Virus record (IMG/VR): IMGVR_UViG_3300009093_000056
Span: 1-54,016 of that record
Length of the DNA: 54,016 bases
Source of the DNA: a virus
Direction: 5' to 3' (one strand)
Shown here: piece by piece, positions 1 through 6,910 of the stretch
How positions within the stretch are numbered: the first letter of the stretch is position 1
Layout of the letters: each line of letters begins with the position of its first letter
Notes under the pieces: model-generated
The model's input: the letters and a program-made list of their open reading frames with translations, nothing else
Database searches by the model: none
What the model was told of the DNA's origin: nothing
Made by a program: the position numbers and the translations under genes

Positions 1-4
1 CCCA

Positions 5-304
5 GTGAACGAGACGTTTCCTTGTTCAACACCGCATAAAGATGGGTGTTCGCTCGCTGCCCTCATCACCGAAGCCGAACAGGAGGCGCGAGAAGGCGGG
101 TGGAAGCCGGGAAGTGAGCCGCCGGAGGATGACAGGCTTGTGGAAATTACAACTTTGGCTTATTACTCAAACGGGCAGTGGTACAGCGAAAATGATTGCC
201 GTGTTCCAATGATGTACGAATGGAGACGCCGCCGCACGCCGCCGCCATTTCCCGGCAATCCCGACCTCCCGCCGCTGCTGGAGCAGAGCGAGGTGAAATC
301 GTGA
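5..304 (+). CDS. DUF551-like small phage protein
   Basis: 99-aa protein with a GTG start. Residues from about 31 on (GGWKPGSEPPEDDRLVEI, then GQWYSEND and a final tract containing PPPFPG) follow the pattern of the phage DUF551 family, where an N-terminal 'W.PVSE.LPEDG..VLV' is followed by 'W......V..WMPLPEPP'. Its function is unknown in the family. It is the first gene of a tightly overlapping rightward run; its TGA overlaps the GTG of the next gene. No good ribosome site is visible inside the window, and the gene could begin to the left of the edge. Confidence 0.6.
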   Translation: MNETFPCSTPHKDGCSLAALITEAEQEAREGGWKPGSEPPEDDRLVEITTLAYYSNGQWYSENDCRVPMMYEWRRRRTPPPFPGNPDLPPLLEQSEVKS

Positions 305-876
305 GCAAGTACCATTGTTCTGCCTGCGGCGTCGAACTCACGCCGTGGACACAGACGCCCTGCCCGAATAGTGAAAGTGGATTGCACCCGATCAACGATG
401 AAGACTTCAAAGCGCACAAGATTGAACAGCAAAAAGAATGGGAACGACTTCAGGTTGAGGCGGGTGTGCCGACATTTGAACCGAGCGCAGACGAGATGCT
501 GGATTGGCTTCAGAAGAAGCGTGAAGACGATGACCAATTCACGCAATGGTGCATCGATCTTGACCGGGAGGAACCGCTTCTGAGTTTCGCTGTGAGTGCG
601 TACAAAGCGCGGCATGGAGAATTTCTGTCGCTGGACATTCGCGAAGCAATCCGAGCAGCGATGAAAGCCGAGGAGATAAGCACGACCAGTCGCCCAGGCA
701 TCCACGCAGCATTCTTGTGTCCCCAATGTAAACAGCGAGCAGTCACGCCGCATCGATGCGACAAGGACGGGCCGGGCGAGTACGTCGTGGCGTTTGTGCG
801 CGATCCTGTGGTGCGTAGACCGCCTGTATTCCTTGACCCTCGAGACTTTGAAGACGACGAGGAGGCGGATCGATGA
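301..876 (+). CDS. Zinc-ribbon protein of unknown function
   Basis: 191 aa. The GTG start at 301 overlaps the preceding stop (GTGA) and has GAGGTG 7 nt upstream; an in-frame start further upstream would run through the previous gene. An N-terminal CSAC with a following CPN, and a late CPQCK near residue 143, suggest two half zinc-binding sites. The middle is acidic and helical (DEMLDWLQKKREDDD). No catalytic family is recognised. It sits among other Cys-pair proteins, which suggests a shared early-gene context. Confidence 0.65.
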   Translation: MSKYHCSACGVELTPWTQTPCPNSESGLHPINDEDFKAHKIEQQKEWERLQVEAGVPTFEPSADEMLDWLQKKREDDDQFTQWCIDLDREEPLLSFAVSAYKARHGEFLSLDIREAIRAAMKAEEISTTSRPGIHAAFLCPQCKQRAVTPHRCDKDGPGEYVVAFVRDPVVRRPPVFLDPRDFEDDEEADR

Positions 877-1091
877 CCGGCCCGCGCCGCCTCTGCAATT
901 CCTGCCGCCTCCGGCACGCTGAACCGTGGTCCACAGATTGCAAATTGTGCATGGGGCTAGAGAGGGAGCGGAGGAAGCCGAGGAGTTTCGTTCCACTTTT
1001 CGGTTCAGAGATCAGGGTGCTCCCAAACGTCGGCGAGTGTATACGGCACAGGCGCAGGGGATGTCAGGAATGTGTGGGGGAGAACAAATGA
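873..1091 (+). CDS. Small Cys-rich (zinc-finger-like) protein
   Basis: 72 aa, starting at an ATGA overlap with the previous stop. It has CNSC at residues 8-11, CKLC at 23-26 and two further cysteines near the C terminus (C56, C65, C68), a spacing that fits one or two zinc sites. It is basic in the middle (ERERRKPR). Function is not recognised. The overlap at both ends shows translational coupling in the left-edge operon. Confidence 0.6.
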   Translation: MTGPRRLCNSCRLRHAEPWSTDCKLCMGLERERRKPRSFVPLFGSEIRVLPNVGECIRHRRRGCQECVGENK

Positions 1092-1303
1092 CGTTCCCCG
1101 TTGAACGCCGATGCTTCTTTTGCCACAAGCCCTTCACGTCCCATGAATTGAGAGAGATCTATTGCTCAGCCGATTGTGTTCGGGCACGTGAGACGCAGGA
1201 GCGCGAGTCTAGGTGTCAAAAGCAGTGGGCTACTAGAAGGTCACTGCCGCAAACTGCCCGAACACGACCGTCTGAGCCGCACCGCCGCCCTTCGAATACG
1301 TGA
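1088..1303 (+). CDS. Small zinc-finger protein, converging with the late block
   Basis: 71 aa from the ATG overlapping the preceding TGA. It contains CFFC at about residues 9-12 and C..DC at 26-30 (YCSADC), a pattern seen in short phage zinc-finger proteins of the FYCSADCR type. The last about 24 residues lie over the 3' end of the opposite-strand gene ending at 1233, a tail-to-tail overlap of 71 bp. No terminator is visible between the converging units. Function unknown. Confidence 0.55.
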   Translation: MTFPVERRCFFCHKPFTSHELREIYCSADCVRARETQERESRCQKQWATRRSLPQTARTRPSEPHRRPSNT

Positions 1304-2636
1304 CGACCAGTTCCTTCAAAATCTGAGGGTACGGGTCTTTCGGATTGACGCCCCAACTCGGATCGCTCAGGCACGGGCCGTTGCCGTTGACGCTCGCATC
1401 CGAGTACACGAAGAAGGGTTTGCCAGCAGCCACAAGCGCCTGCACGACCGCCGTACAGTCTTTGAACGTCGTCGTGTTGGCTACCTGGCGGTACTTGGCG
1501 CTCAGGATCGTGATGGCGGTTCCGGTGTCGGTCGTTCCGCCGCCGCCGGTTCCTGCCAGCACCGCGTCAATCTTGGGCTGAACAGAAGTCTTCCACGCCT
1601 TGAGGTCGTTGATGTCGTTTTGAGCCTGTACTAAGGCTAACTGTGGATCAAGTAACATGTGCGCACAACTCCCTTGGATCGTTCCGTACATTTTCTTGGC
1701 GTAGTAGCCCGCCGCCCTCTGGACCGCACCGACAGGCTGACCCGCGAAAAACAAATGCAGCTGCTCCTGCCCCCACCAGTCGATGTAGCAGCAATTGCAG
1801 TAGGGCGTCGAGATCGCAGTGACCATCAGGTTGTCATCCGACCACCATTCATCTTGTTCGGAGCCGAAGATCACCTCCAGGTAAGCACCGGGGTTCGCGG
1901 CTCGCCATTCCTTGCTCGACCCGGTGTTATAGAGCCGGTTCCAAAACCCGCCGTCCAGGTTGATGTTACACATCACCGGCCGCGCCGCAATGATCGCCCA
2001 CTCGCCGTCCTGAAAGTCGTTGTTATCGCCTGTCTCGGTCAGGCCCGTCATCTCGTGCACGGTCCAGCCGGCAGGGATCTGCGCGCTTGCCCCTGCGCCA
2101 ATGTCGGCATAGGGTGGAAACGCGAAATGATCGTCTACCGCGACTTCCGGCGCATACAGAAATGGAAGCGGGTTCATCTGGTCGGTAAGCCAGTCCCTGT
2201 ATTTCTGCGCGCTTATCCGCGTATCCGTGCTCTCGACGTTGAATGGCCCGATTCGCCCGAACGCCCCGAAGGGATCAGCCTCAGGCTTGCTCGTCACGAT
2301 ATTTCCGCTATCGACCGTCATCGGCCCCGGCGCGAAGTAAATGCCGTCTCCAGGCACCGCGTCCGGCACGTGACCGAATGGGAACTCGTGAAGCACAGGG
2401 AATGGGATACTATCTCCCATCAAGTCGTTATAGTCGCATTGCCCCTGCGCTAGTATCCGATCCCGCAAAGCCGAAAGGCTCTCGCCTGGCTGCATGGTGA
2501 TGCGCGGCAGGACGGTGAAGCCGGAAGGGCAGGCCACGCTCTGCCGGAAATCGCGAAGATACTGCTCATAGGCCGGCAGCAGGTCGGCGCAGTCGGTTTC
2601 GATTTGCTGGTCTGTGATCAGCCTGTACGTGGGCAT
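1233..2636 (-). CDS. Hypothetical late protein
   Basis: 467 aa, last gene of the leftward late block, with GAGGGGG upstream of the ATG. No family recognised. Visible features are scattered cysteines (CNCCYIDWWGQ near residue 290), a short helical segment at about 335-365, a Gly/Thr linker (GTGGGGTTDTGT), and a beta-rich C-terminal domain. A linker followed by a small beta domain resembles virion appendage proteins. The position after the lysin would fit either a late structural protein or an accessory protein. Confidence 0.6.
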   Translation of the reverse strand: MPTYRLITDQQIETDCADLLPAYEQYLRDFRQSVACPSGFTVLPRITMQPGESLSALRDRILAQGQCDYNDLMGDSIPFPVLHEFPFGHVPDAVPGDGIYFAPGPMTVDSGNIVTSKPEADPFGAFGRIGPFNVESTDTRISAQKYRDWLTDQMNPLPFLYAPEVAVDDHFAFPPYADIGAGASAQIPAGWTVHEMTGLTETGDNNDFQDGEWAIIAARPVMCNINLDGGFWNRLYNTGSSKEWRAANPGAYLEVIFGSEQDEWWSDDNLMVTAISTPYCNCCYIDWWGQEQLHLFFAGQPVGAVQRAAGYYAKKMYGTIQGSCAHMLLDPQLALVQAQNDINDLKAWKTSVQPKIDAVLAGTGGGGTTDTGTAITILSAKYRQVANTTTFKDCTAVVQALVAAGKPFFVYSDASVNGNGPCLSDPSWGVNPKDPYPQILKELVVTYSKGGGAAQTVVFGQFAAVTF

Positions 2637-2791
2637 TTCATCCCCCTCACCACGCCCCTCACCACCGCCTCATCCATCAACCTTCTCCGCTCAACATAAG
2701 CCGCCAGAATGCGCTGCCTCGCGGCACGGCGGGCTGGAGGTTCGGGAGTGGGAAGGCGTTTGCGGTAGTTGGCGGTGTTGAAAGTTGGCAC
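2618..2791 (-). CDS. Small basic protein
   Basis: 57-aa reading frame not flanked by other candidates. GTG start with AAGGAG placed so that it overlaps the stop of the gene upstream, spacing about 8 nt. The protein is Arg-rich and helical in the middle (ARRAARQRILAAYVERRR). Its 3' end overlaps the start of the next gene by 19 nt, as in many junctions of this block. No homology recognised; support is the ribosome site and the tight packing. Confidence 0.5.
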   Translation of the reverse strand: MPTFNTANYRKRLPTPEPPARRAARQRILAAYVERRRLMDEAVVRGVVRGMKCPRTG

Positions 2792-2796
2792 GCGGG

Positions 2797-3150
2797 TTAC
2801 TCCTTCACGCCTCTGCGCACAAACCCGCCTAGCCGATCAGCGGCGTCACTGAAAGCCTTAAGCCGCTTGTCAATCTCGGCCCGAAGTTCCGGCGTCTGTT
2901 CCGCACTCTCGTAAAGATGCTCAAACGTTTCTCGTTCACAAACGTACGTCTCACCCATCGCGCCCTTGATGACCCAATCTCCAAGCCTGCACTCGTGGTC
3001 TCCACGAGGACAGGTAACGCGTATGGAGCCGCTGTTTCCGGGAAGTCCGTACGTCGGCAAATCGTGACCGATTAATGCAATGATGGGAGCCGTGTCGCCG
3101 GTCCACTGAACCGCTTCAATGACAATTGGCGTTCGGCGGAACTTGGGCAT
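2797..3150 (-). CDS. Conserved small phage protein (GDWVIKG family)
   Basis: 117 aa from the ATG at 3150, which overlaps the lysin stop as TGATG; a longer frame to 3168 is less likely. The N terminus (PKFRRTPIVIEAVQWTG) and the segment GDWVIKGAMGETYVCERETFE match a very widespread phage protein family of unknown function whose members read 'MKFRKKPVVIEAVQW...[21 protein letters not shown]'. Its place next to lysis genes is common for the family. Confidence 0.75.
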   Translation of the reverse strand: MPKFRRTPIVIEAVQWTGDTAPIIALIGHDLPTYGLPGNSGSIRVTCPRGDHECRLGDWVIKGAMGETYVCERETFEHLYESAEQTPELRAEIDKRLKAFSDAADRLGGFVRRGVKE

Positions 3151-3752
3151 CAGACCTTCACCATCCATCCGCCGCCGTTGCCACGGCTCACATCACCGTC
3201 CGCATTCATGCCCGCGATTGTGGCCGACGGGAGTTGCTTGAGGTTCCAATCGGCATAGTCGGCCCCGCTGTGTCCCGGTGATTGGTCTATCCATGTGAAC
3301 GAAACTAACCCTGCATCGTGCAGGAACTTGCAGACTGCGCCGGGTCCGTACACACCGACCTCGTACGTCGTCTTACCGATTTGACCGTGCCGCTGAAGGC
3401 TCTCTCGGACTGCCTGAAAATACTGGACTACTTTGGTCGGGTTGATGTCGAGATCGACCGCGTAGTAAATCGGTGAGTTGAACGGCTGTCCTAGATGTTG
3501 GCAAAAAGCGAATGAACCTGCTCCGTCCATTAGTCCCTGCGCCCGCGTGAAGTAGCTTTCCTGGTCGCCTATCTCCCACACGGTGCAGATGTAGATACCC
3601 GCCTTCGAAAGTGCCCGCACTTCCTCCGGTGTCATGTTCTTCCACGCACTGTGGGAGGCGTACCTGCACACGAAGGAGATGCCTGCCGCCTTGATCGCTG
3701 GAATATGGGGCGTGCAATCTTGAGTTGTATCGAGGCCGCGTGATGTGCTCAT
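3150..3752 (-). CDS. Endolysin-like DUF1906 glycoside hydrolase-like protein
   Basis: 200 aa. The ATG at 3752 overlaps the previous stop (ATGA) and has GGAG 9 nt upstream, so the longer frame upstream is rejected. GLDT at residues 6-9, an aromatic barrel strand VWEIGD at 58-63 and YYAVDLD at 96-102 fit the DUF1906 / Rv2525c-like TIM barrel, related to GH25 lysozymes and used by many phages for peptidoglycan degradation. Neighbouring small membrane proteins support a lysis role. No signal peptide, so export would need a holin. Catalysis is inferred. Confidence 0.75.
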   Translation of the reverse strand: MSTSRGLDTTQDCTPHIPAIKAAGISFVCRYASHSAWKNMTPEEVRALSKAGIYICTVWEIGDQESYFTRAQGLMDGAGSFAFCQHLGQPFNSPIYYAVDLDINPTKVVQYFQAVRESLQRHGQIGKTTYEVGVYGPGAVCKFLHDAGLVSFTWIDQSPGHSGADYADWNLKQLPSATIAGMNADGDVSRGNGGGWMVKV

Positions 3753-3955
3753 CTTATCGCACTCCAATCCTTGCCAGTCGTATCCACTCTCACCGGCCCC
3801 CGATTGTGCAGGATGTTCTCGCGCTTGCGCTCTTCTTCTGCGACGTTGTAGGGGATCGGTCCTATCTTTGGAAACCTGAACGGTGCGCGCAAGTGCAGAA
3901 CGATGCGTCTTTCGCCGCGCCATTGATCTTGGCGGGTTGTGGTGTCGATGCTCAT
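3749..3955 (-). CDS. Small hypothetical protein
   Basis: 68 aa beginning MSIDTTTRQDQWRGERRI. Start and stop both make ATGA overlaps, with the gene upstream (3952-3955) and the lysin downstream (3749-3752), so all three are translationally coupled. It is polar and lacks a membrane segment or recognisable motif. A role in lysis is possible only by position. Confidence 0.6.
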   Translation of the reverse strand: MSIDTTTRQDQWRGERRIVLHLRAPFRFPKIGPIPYNVAEEERKRENILHNRGPVRVDTTGKDWSAIR

Positions 3956-4386
3956 GGCGATTCGGCTCCAGACAAAGAAAAATCCGCCACCCGTTTGAGT
4001 AGCGGAACGTCGGGTACGTATTCGGTTTCGGCCTCGTGATAGCCGAACGGAGGTTCCTCGTTCAGCGGCGGATCGTGCTCCCACGGCGTGCCGCGCAGGT
4101 CGTAAGCCATCGCCTCGTTTCGGCGGCGCGTGTTCGATCCGTAGCATTCGCATTTACCGACGATACGCCAGCATTTCCCGCATTCGCGCCAACGCAAGCG
4201 ATCGCAATTCCAATTGCGGCCCTCGTTCCTCATGAACGAACGAAGTATGTCCTGCCAGCGCGCCCCGCGATAACGAGGGAACATGCTGCGCGCAACCTGG
4301 TCGTCGTTGAAATCATCCACGGCGCGGTTGTAGGCGGCCTTCGTGCGCTTCTCACGCTGCGGCCGCCGCCAGTCTCTTGTTCTCAT
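3952..4386 (-). CDS. Hypothetical Cys-cluster protein
   Basis: 144 aa with a strong ribosome site (AGGAGGAGACGA) before the ATG. The first half is basic; a cluster CDRLRWRECGKCWRIVGKC at about residues 61-79 offers four or five cysteines that could hold zinc. The C-terminal half is acidic and Pro-rich. It is the first gene of the lysin operon and lies just after a terminator hairpin and the S1 RNA element, so its expression may be controlled by read-through. Confidence 0.65.
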   Translation of the reverse strand: MRTRDWRRPQREKRTKAAYNRAVDDFNDDQVARSMFPRYRGARWQDILRSFMRNEGRNWNCDRLRWRECGKCWRIVGKCECYGSNTRRRNEAMAYDLRGTPWEHDPPLNEEPPFGYHEAETEYVPDVPLLKRVADFSLSGAESP

Positions 4387-4469
4387 TCGTCTCCTCCTGT
4401 AAGTGCTAAGACAGCCTTACAGGAAGGTAAATCGCGGGGGCATGTGTGTTCTCCGGGTCTGGGCATGGG

Positions 4470-4501
4470 AAAAGCCTCCGCTCGGTGGTGAACGGAGGCT
4501 T
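4470..4501 (-). terminator. Hairpin terminator between S1 element and lysin operon
   Basis: On the minus strand, AAGCCTCCG pairs with CGGAGGCTT (9 bp, 4493-4501 with 4472-4480) around a 12-nt loop and is followed by TTCCC. The T tract is short, so this is a weak or regulated terminator. It lies directly after the S1 RNA structure and before the gene starting at 4386. Confidence 0.55.
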
Positions 4502-4513
4502 GATGGAAATGGT

Positions 4514-4661
4514 TTTGATCCTGCGGGCCGGGTCGTGTCCGGCTACAGTCGGCGGCTTTGCGGGCCACTTGCAAACGCCGCTTGGTTTATCTAGAATTGA
4601 AAGCGGTCGGACTGTCAGGCTTTGCTTGAACGTGGACAACCCACGTTGCCGCAGGGTCAAA
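4514..4661 (-). ncRNA. Structured leader element S1
   Basis: A 148-nt segment closed by a 13-bp stem: 4514-4526 (plus strand TTTGATCCTGCGG) pairs with 4649-4661 (CCGCAGGGTCAAA) with a single G-T pair. Inside are GCCGG/CCGGC (4527-4531 with 4539-4543), ACAGTC/GACTGT (4545-4550 with 4611-4616), and a 7-bp hairpin AACGTGG/CCACGTT (4629-4647). The same closing stem and flanking hairpins recur in S2 at 4890-5062. In minus orientation a terminator follows immediately. I read it as a structured leader of unknown class; strand is inferred from context. Confidence 0.5.
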
Positions 4662-4737
4662 TCGCTAATCCCAGCTCTACGTTTAAGTTCGCACGGCGGA
4701 GCGGGTCACGCCTCGATCACACCGGGGGCGGTTGGCC

Positions 4738-4884
4738 TTAATGCGAGCTTCTCTTTACGGTTTTAATCAGGGAGTTCAATTCCTTCACTATGCCGCTTAC
4801 GCAATAGCAGATATACCACCAGAGCAATTGCGTTTGCAGAACTACGAGTAGTGTAAGTACAAGCCATATTAACACTTGCCGCAT
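4738..4884 (-). CDS. Small single-pass membrane protein
   Basis: 48 aa from the ATG at 4884. The N-terminal half is one strongly hydrophobic helix (QVLIWLVLTLLVVLQTQLLW, about residues 3-22), the C-terminal half is short and basic. The possible ribosome site AGGA lies in the 3' strand of the S2 closing stem, 8-10 nt before the start. Size and location near the lysin allow a holin or inhibitor role, but nothing proves it. Confidence 0.5.
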   Translation of the reverse strand: MRQVLIWLVLTLLVVLQTQLLWWYICYCVSGIVKELNSLIKTVKRSSH

Positions 4885-4889
4885 TGGTT

Positions 4890-5062
4890 TTGATCCTGCG
4901 GGCCGGTCGCTACTCCGGCTTCCCTGTTGCACATCGGTGGCACGTCGGCCTTTTGCCCTGAACCGTCGCTCAGAACTCAGCCGCGCGTGTGTCTACTAAC
5001 CCCGTAAGGTCGGGCGCCTCGTACTGGCAGCGTGTCTGCTTTCCACGCTGCCGCAGACCAAA
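4890..5062 (-). ncRNA. Structured leader element S2
   Basis: Second copy of the S1 architecture, 173 nt. Closing stem: 4890-4902 (TTTGATCCTGCGG) with 5051-5062 (CCGCAGACCAAA, one bulge). Adjacent hairpin GCCGG/CCGGC (4903-4920) and a 9-bp hairpin GGCAGCGTG/CACGCTGCC (5026-5052). The interiors differ from S1 while the stems are kept. A -10 like TATAAT lies about 30 nt upstream on the minus strand and the 3' strand of the closing stem contains the AGGA before the 4884 start, so the fold could hide that ribosome site. Confidence 0.5.
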
Positions 5063-5090
5063 TCGGTAAATTGAACGAGTGTCTGTGACT

Positions 5091-5100
5091 ATTATACCCT
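5091..5100 (-). promoter_or_regulatory. Promoter -10 (GGGTATAAT type)
   Basis: Minus strand AGGGTATAATAG just after the stop of the 5105 gene. The TATAAT is perfect, but no TTGACA-like -35 is seen at 16-18 nt. The expected start falls near 5084, a few nt before the S2 structure. The same GGGTATA(A/C)T core recurs at 6293, 7701 and 11211. Confidence 0.45.
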
Positions 5101-5104
5101 GCCA

Positions 5105-5491
5105 CTAAACTTCTTCTATGCTCAACGTCACCCAGTCGATAGCGTTTATGGCTTTCTTCAATCCTTCTGAACGGGGCGTGTCTCCGTAGACATCGTTCAG
5201 AATTATCTTGAGATTCCAGTTGTAGCCTTCAGCAACAATGTGTTTGCTGAATACAGTTGAGTGTGCCCGTTTACTATCAATCTCAGATACCATGATTCGG
5301 CGCGCAAGGTGTTCGACTACCGTATCATCCTCGTGAGTGAACCACACGCTAGGCCAATCTACGCCATGCCCCGAGCACGAAGAATTGGTCACAAATCCAA
5401 TCGCGTTCATGGCATCACAAAGAGGTACAATCTCTTCATCCAACTTTTCGGGATAGTCGGGATCATATCTGACTGTATGCCAATCAGCCAT
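5105..5491 (-). CDS. Hypothetical protein with SCSGHG motif
   Basis: 128 aa from the ATG at 5491 (MADWHTVRYDPDY). An alpha/beta-looking protein whose best motif is GFVTNSSCSGHG at about residues 32-43, followed by WPSVWF. Similar SC.GHG segments occur in uncharacterised phage and bacterial proteins. The start overlaps the last codons of the gene upstream. It is the last gene before the S2 leader and its promoter. No function is assigned. Confidence 0.6.
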   Translation of the reverse strand: MADWHTVRYDPDYPEKLDEEIVPLCDAMNAIGFVTNSSCSGHGVDWPSVWFTHEDDTVVEHLARRIMVSEIDSKRAHSTVFSKHIVAEGYNWNLKIILNDVYGDTPRSEGLKKAINAIDWVTLSIEEV

Positions 5492-5765
5492 TTCCACCGC
5501 CCCCACTGCCCGCCGTCTCCACCGGCTCGGCAGGTTTCTCTATCATATCAGGCCCGACCGGAACCGGAACATCGCTCTGATGAATAGGACTGGGCGTGAT
5601 GTACAGACCACTCGCAATCAGCCCAACCAGGATCGCATCGATCGTCACGCGCCATTCTTCGGGCAGTTGGTGCGTGTTGGCGGAGTAGTAGCCGACCCCG
5701 GCACAGATAGCCGTGCCTATCATCTTCGCGACCCGGTAGAACGTGCGCCATTGATCTTGTGTCAC
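5484..5765 (-). CDS. Holin-like membrane protein
   Basis: 93 aa, GTG start overlapping the previous stop (GTGA). Residues about 12-28 (AKMIGTAICAGVGYYSA) and 42-58 (IDAILVGLIASGLYITP) are two candidate membrane helices, followed by a Pro-rich tail ending GSGGGGNG. Two short helices, a polar tail and a late position near the lysin fit a class II holin. Several other small membrane proteins nearby compete for that role. Confidence 0.5.
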   Translation of the reverse strand: MTQDQWRTFYRVAKMIGTAICAGVGYYSANTHQLPEEWRVTIDAILVGLIASGLYITPSPIHQSDVPVPVGPDMIEKPAEPVETAGSGGGGNG

Positions 5766-5983
5766 GGCTGCGCATCTCCTGGTTGTGGCGGAGTAGGAGG
5801 GTCCGGTATCACCGGCTGCATCGTGTGGTAGATTGCGGGCGGGTTGGTCGTCAAGATCGGCGGCAGGTCAACGTCCACCATCGGCGCGAAGTGAAGCGCG
5901 ATCTCCGCAATTTCCTCGGCGGTTGCTTCGATGCGCTTGCCGGTCTTGAGTGTCCAGATTTCGCGGGTGCTTTGGACTTTCAT
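5762..5983 (-). CDS. Small hypothetical protein
   Basis: 73 aa, ATG at 5983 with GAGGAG about 13 nt upstream, a rather long spacing. The N-terminal part resembles a small structured domain (REIWTLKTGKRIEATAEEIAEIALHF) and the end is Pro-rich (PPTPPQPGDAQP). It is the first leftward gene after a divergent rightward gene at 6003, so 5984-6002 holds both its ribosome site and the rightward -10. Confidence 0.55.
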   Translation of the reverse strand: MKVQSTREIWTLKTGKRIEATAEEIAEIALHFAPMVDVDLPPILTTNPPAIYHTMQPVIPDPPTPPQPGDAQP

Positions 5984-5990
5984 GGAGTGC

Positions 5991-5996
5991 TATAAT
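5991..5996 (+). promoter_or_regulatory. Promoter -10 for leaderless gene at 6003
   Basis: TATAAT at 5991-5996 is followed by exactly 6 nt and then ATG, so a transcript would start at or within a base of the A of the start codon. TTGGAC at 5972-5977 is -35-like but only 13 nt away. No ribosome site lies between. Confidence 0.5.
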
Positions 5997-6002
5997 CTCC
6001 TC

Positions 6003-6194
6003 ATGGAACCTAATCTTGACGGCTGGCTAATCAGCGACGCTATCGCCCACCTGCTGAAACTCGCAGCCCCGCCTCTAAAAGCCCCGGAACCGCACGTAGA
6101 AGCCACGCACAGCGTCAATACGGACGAGGGTGGGCATTGGGGCTTCTGTGACGTGTGCGAGCATACGTGGCAGTTCTGTGAGTGTGACGACTGA
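6003..6194 (+). CDS. Moron-like small zinc-binding protein
   Basis: 63 aa, on the plus strand within the leftward late block. The N-terminal half is helical (LISDAIAHLLKLAAPPLK) and the C-terminal end carries H-W-G-FCDVCEHTWQFCECDD, four cysteines and histidines typical of a small zinc site. It has its own TATAAT 6 nt before the ATG and a hairpin 15 nt after the stop, the layout of a moron that can be expressed from a prophage. Start at 6003 chosen from that promoter. Function unknown. Confidence 0.6.
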   Translation: MEPNLDGWLISDAIAHLLKLAAPPLKAPEPHVEATHSVNTDEGGHWGFCDVCEHTWQFCECDD

Positions 6195-6208
6195 CCGCCA
6201 AACAGCAA

Positions 6209-6239
6209 ACAGCCCGCATCTAAAAATAGTGCGGGCTGT
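6209..6239. terminator. 10-bp hairpin, possible two-way terminator
   Basis: ACAGCCCGCA (6209-6218) pairs with TGCGGGCTGT (6230-6239), loop TCTAAAAATAG. On the plus strand it closes the 6003 gene; on the minus strand the stem is followed by TTTG and could end or attenuate a transcript begun near 6286. T tracts are short on both sides. Confidence 0.5.
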
Positions 6240-6292
6240 CGCCAGGAAGTAACTTGAAACAAAACAACGGTCTGAGGGCCGAAGTTGCGTAC

Positions 6293-6300
6293 AGTATACC
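6293..6300 (-). promoter_or_regulatory. Promoter -10 (GGGTATACT)
   Basis: Minus strand CGGGTATACTG directly after the stop of the 6307 gene. It belongs to the same motif group as 5091. Together with the hairpin at 6209-6239 it would give an RNA of about 80 nt or a leader for the 5983 operon. No clear -35. Confidence 0.4.
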
Positions 6301-6306
6301 CGACGA

Positions 6307-6711
6307 CTAGGGAAAAGCTCTGCCGTCTAGCCGCACATCCTGCCTCACCCCGTTCAAATCATAGATCAACTCGATCGAGAACTTCACCGAAAAGAGTTGA
6401 ATAATCGGCCTCACCGCAATCCGCGCATTCGCCTCGGAAACGCCGTCGAGCGTGATCGTCGCGTGCCCCTTCGCGTCAATCGTCGCCTTGATCGTATCGA
6501 CCTTCGAAGGGTCTACGAGGTCGGCGTACGTCCACGAGGCAGTCGCGACCTGATGAACAACATCGAAGCCCACGCTGTGCGCCGTGACCTTCGCCTTCTG
6601 GACGCCCTGGAAAGAAACGTGATCCCACCGATCAGGCGGCAGGGCTTTGAACGCGCCGACCGGCAGGTTCCCGGCAAGCCCCTTGATTTCGTTGAATAGG
6701 TCTATGCTCAT
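6307..6711 (-). CDS. Hypothetical protein
   Basis: 134 aa with GAGGAG before the ATG. It looks like a compact beta-rich protein (KATIDAKGHATITLDGVSEA; SVKFSIELIYDLNGVRQDV) without signal peptide or membrane helix. No family recognised. It follows the membrane-protein pair at 6722-7311 and is followed by a promoter and hairpin, so it ends the first lysis sub-operon. Confidence 0.6.
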   Translation of the reverse strand: MSIDLFNEIKGLAGNLPVGAFKALPPDRWDHVSFQGVQKAKVTAHSVGFDVVHQVATASWTYADLVDPSKVDTIKATIDAKGHATITLDGVSEANARIAVRPIIQLFSVKFSIELIYDLNGVRQDVRLDGRAFP

Positions 6712-6721
6712 TGTTTTCTCC

Positions 6722-6910
6722 TCAGTACCTCGGATACCAGAACCCCGGCGCGATGTGCAGGAACACCTGCAACAGCCAGATCAAGCACAGGACCGCAAGC
6801 ACGACCTGCACGACCTGCTTCACCTTCGCGTCGAGCGGTAGTTGCCCCAATATGTAAAAGAACAGCCATATCACCAGTGCTGTTATAAGTAAACTGATTA
6901 TCAAACTCAT
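6722..6910 (-). CDS. Two-helix membrane protein, Thivi_2564-like, putative holin
   Basis: 62 aa, ATG in an ATGA overlap at 6907-6910. Two hydrophobic helices at about residues 2-22 and 34-53, separated by LPLDAKVKQVVQ. The layout and the 'P.D.K.K.....V' link resemble the Thivi_2564 family of small membrane proteins found in bacteria and phages. Its short size, two helices and the coupled coiled-coil membrane protein upstream make it a good holin candidate. Confidence 0.6.
   Translation of the reverse strand: MSLIISLLITALVIWLFFYILGQLPLDAKVKQVVQVVLAVLCLIWLLQVFLHIAPGFWYPRY

Noticed and set aside
163-996. Leftward 277-codon frame at the left edge
   Set aside because: Shadow of three overlapping rightward genes that have ribosome sites and zinc motifs; Arg/Ser-rich composition is typical of a wrong frame.
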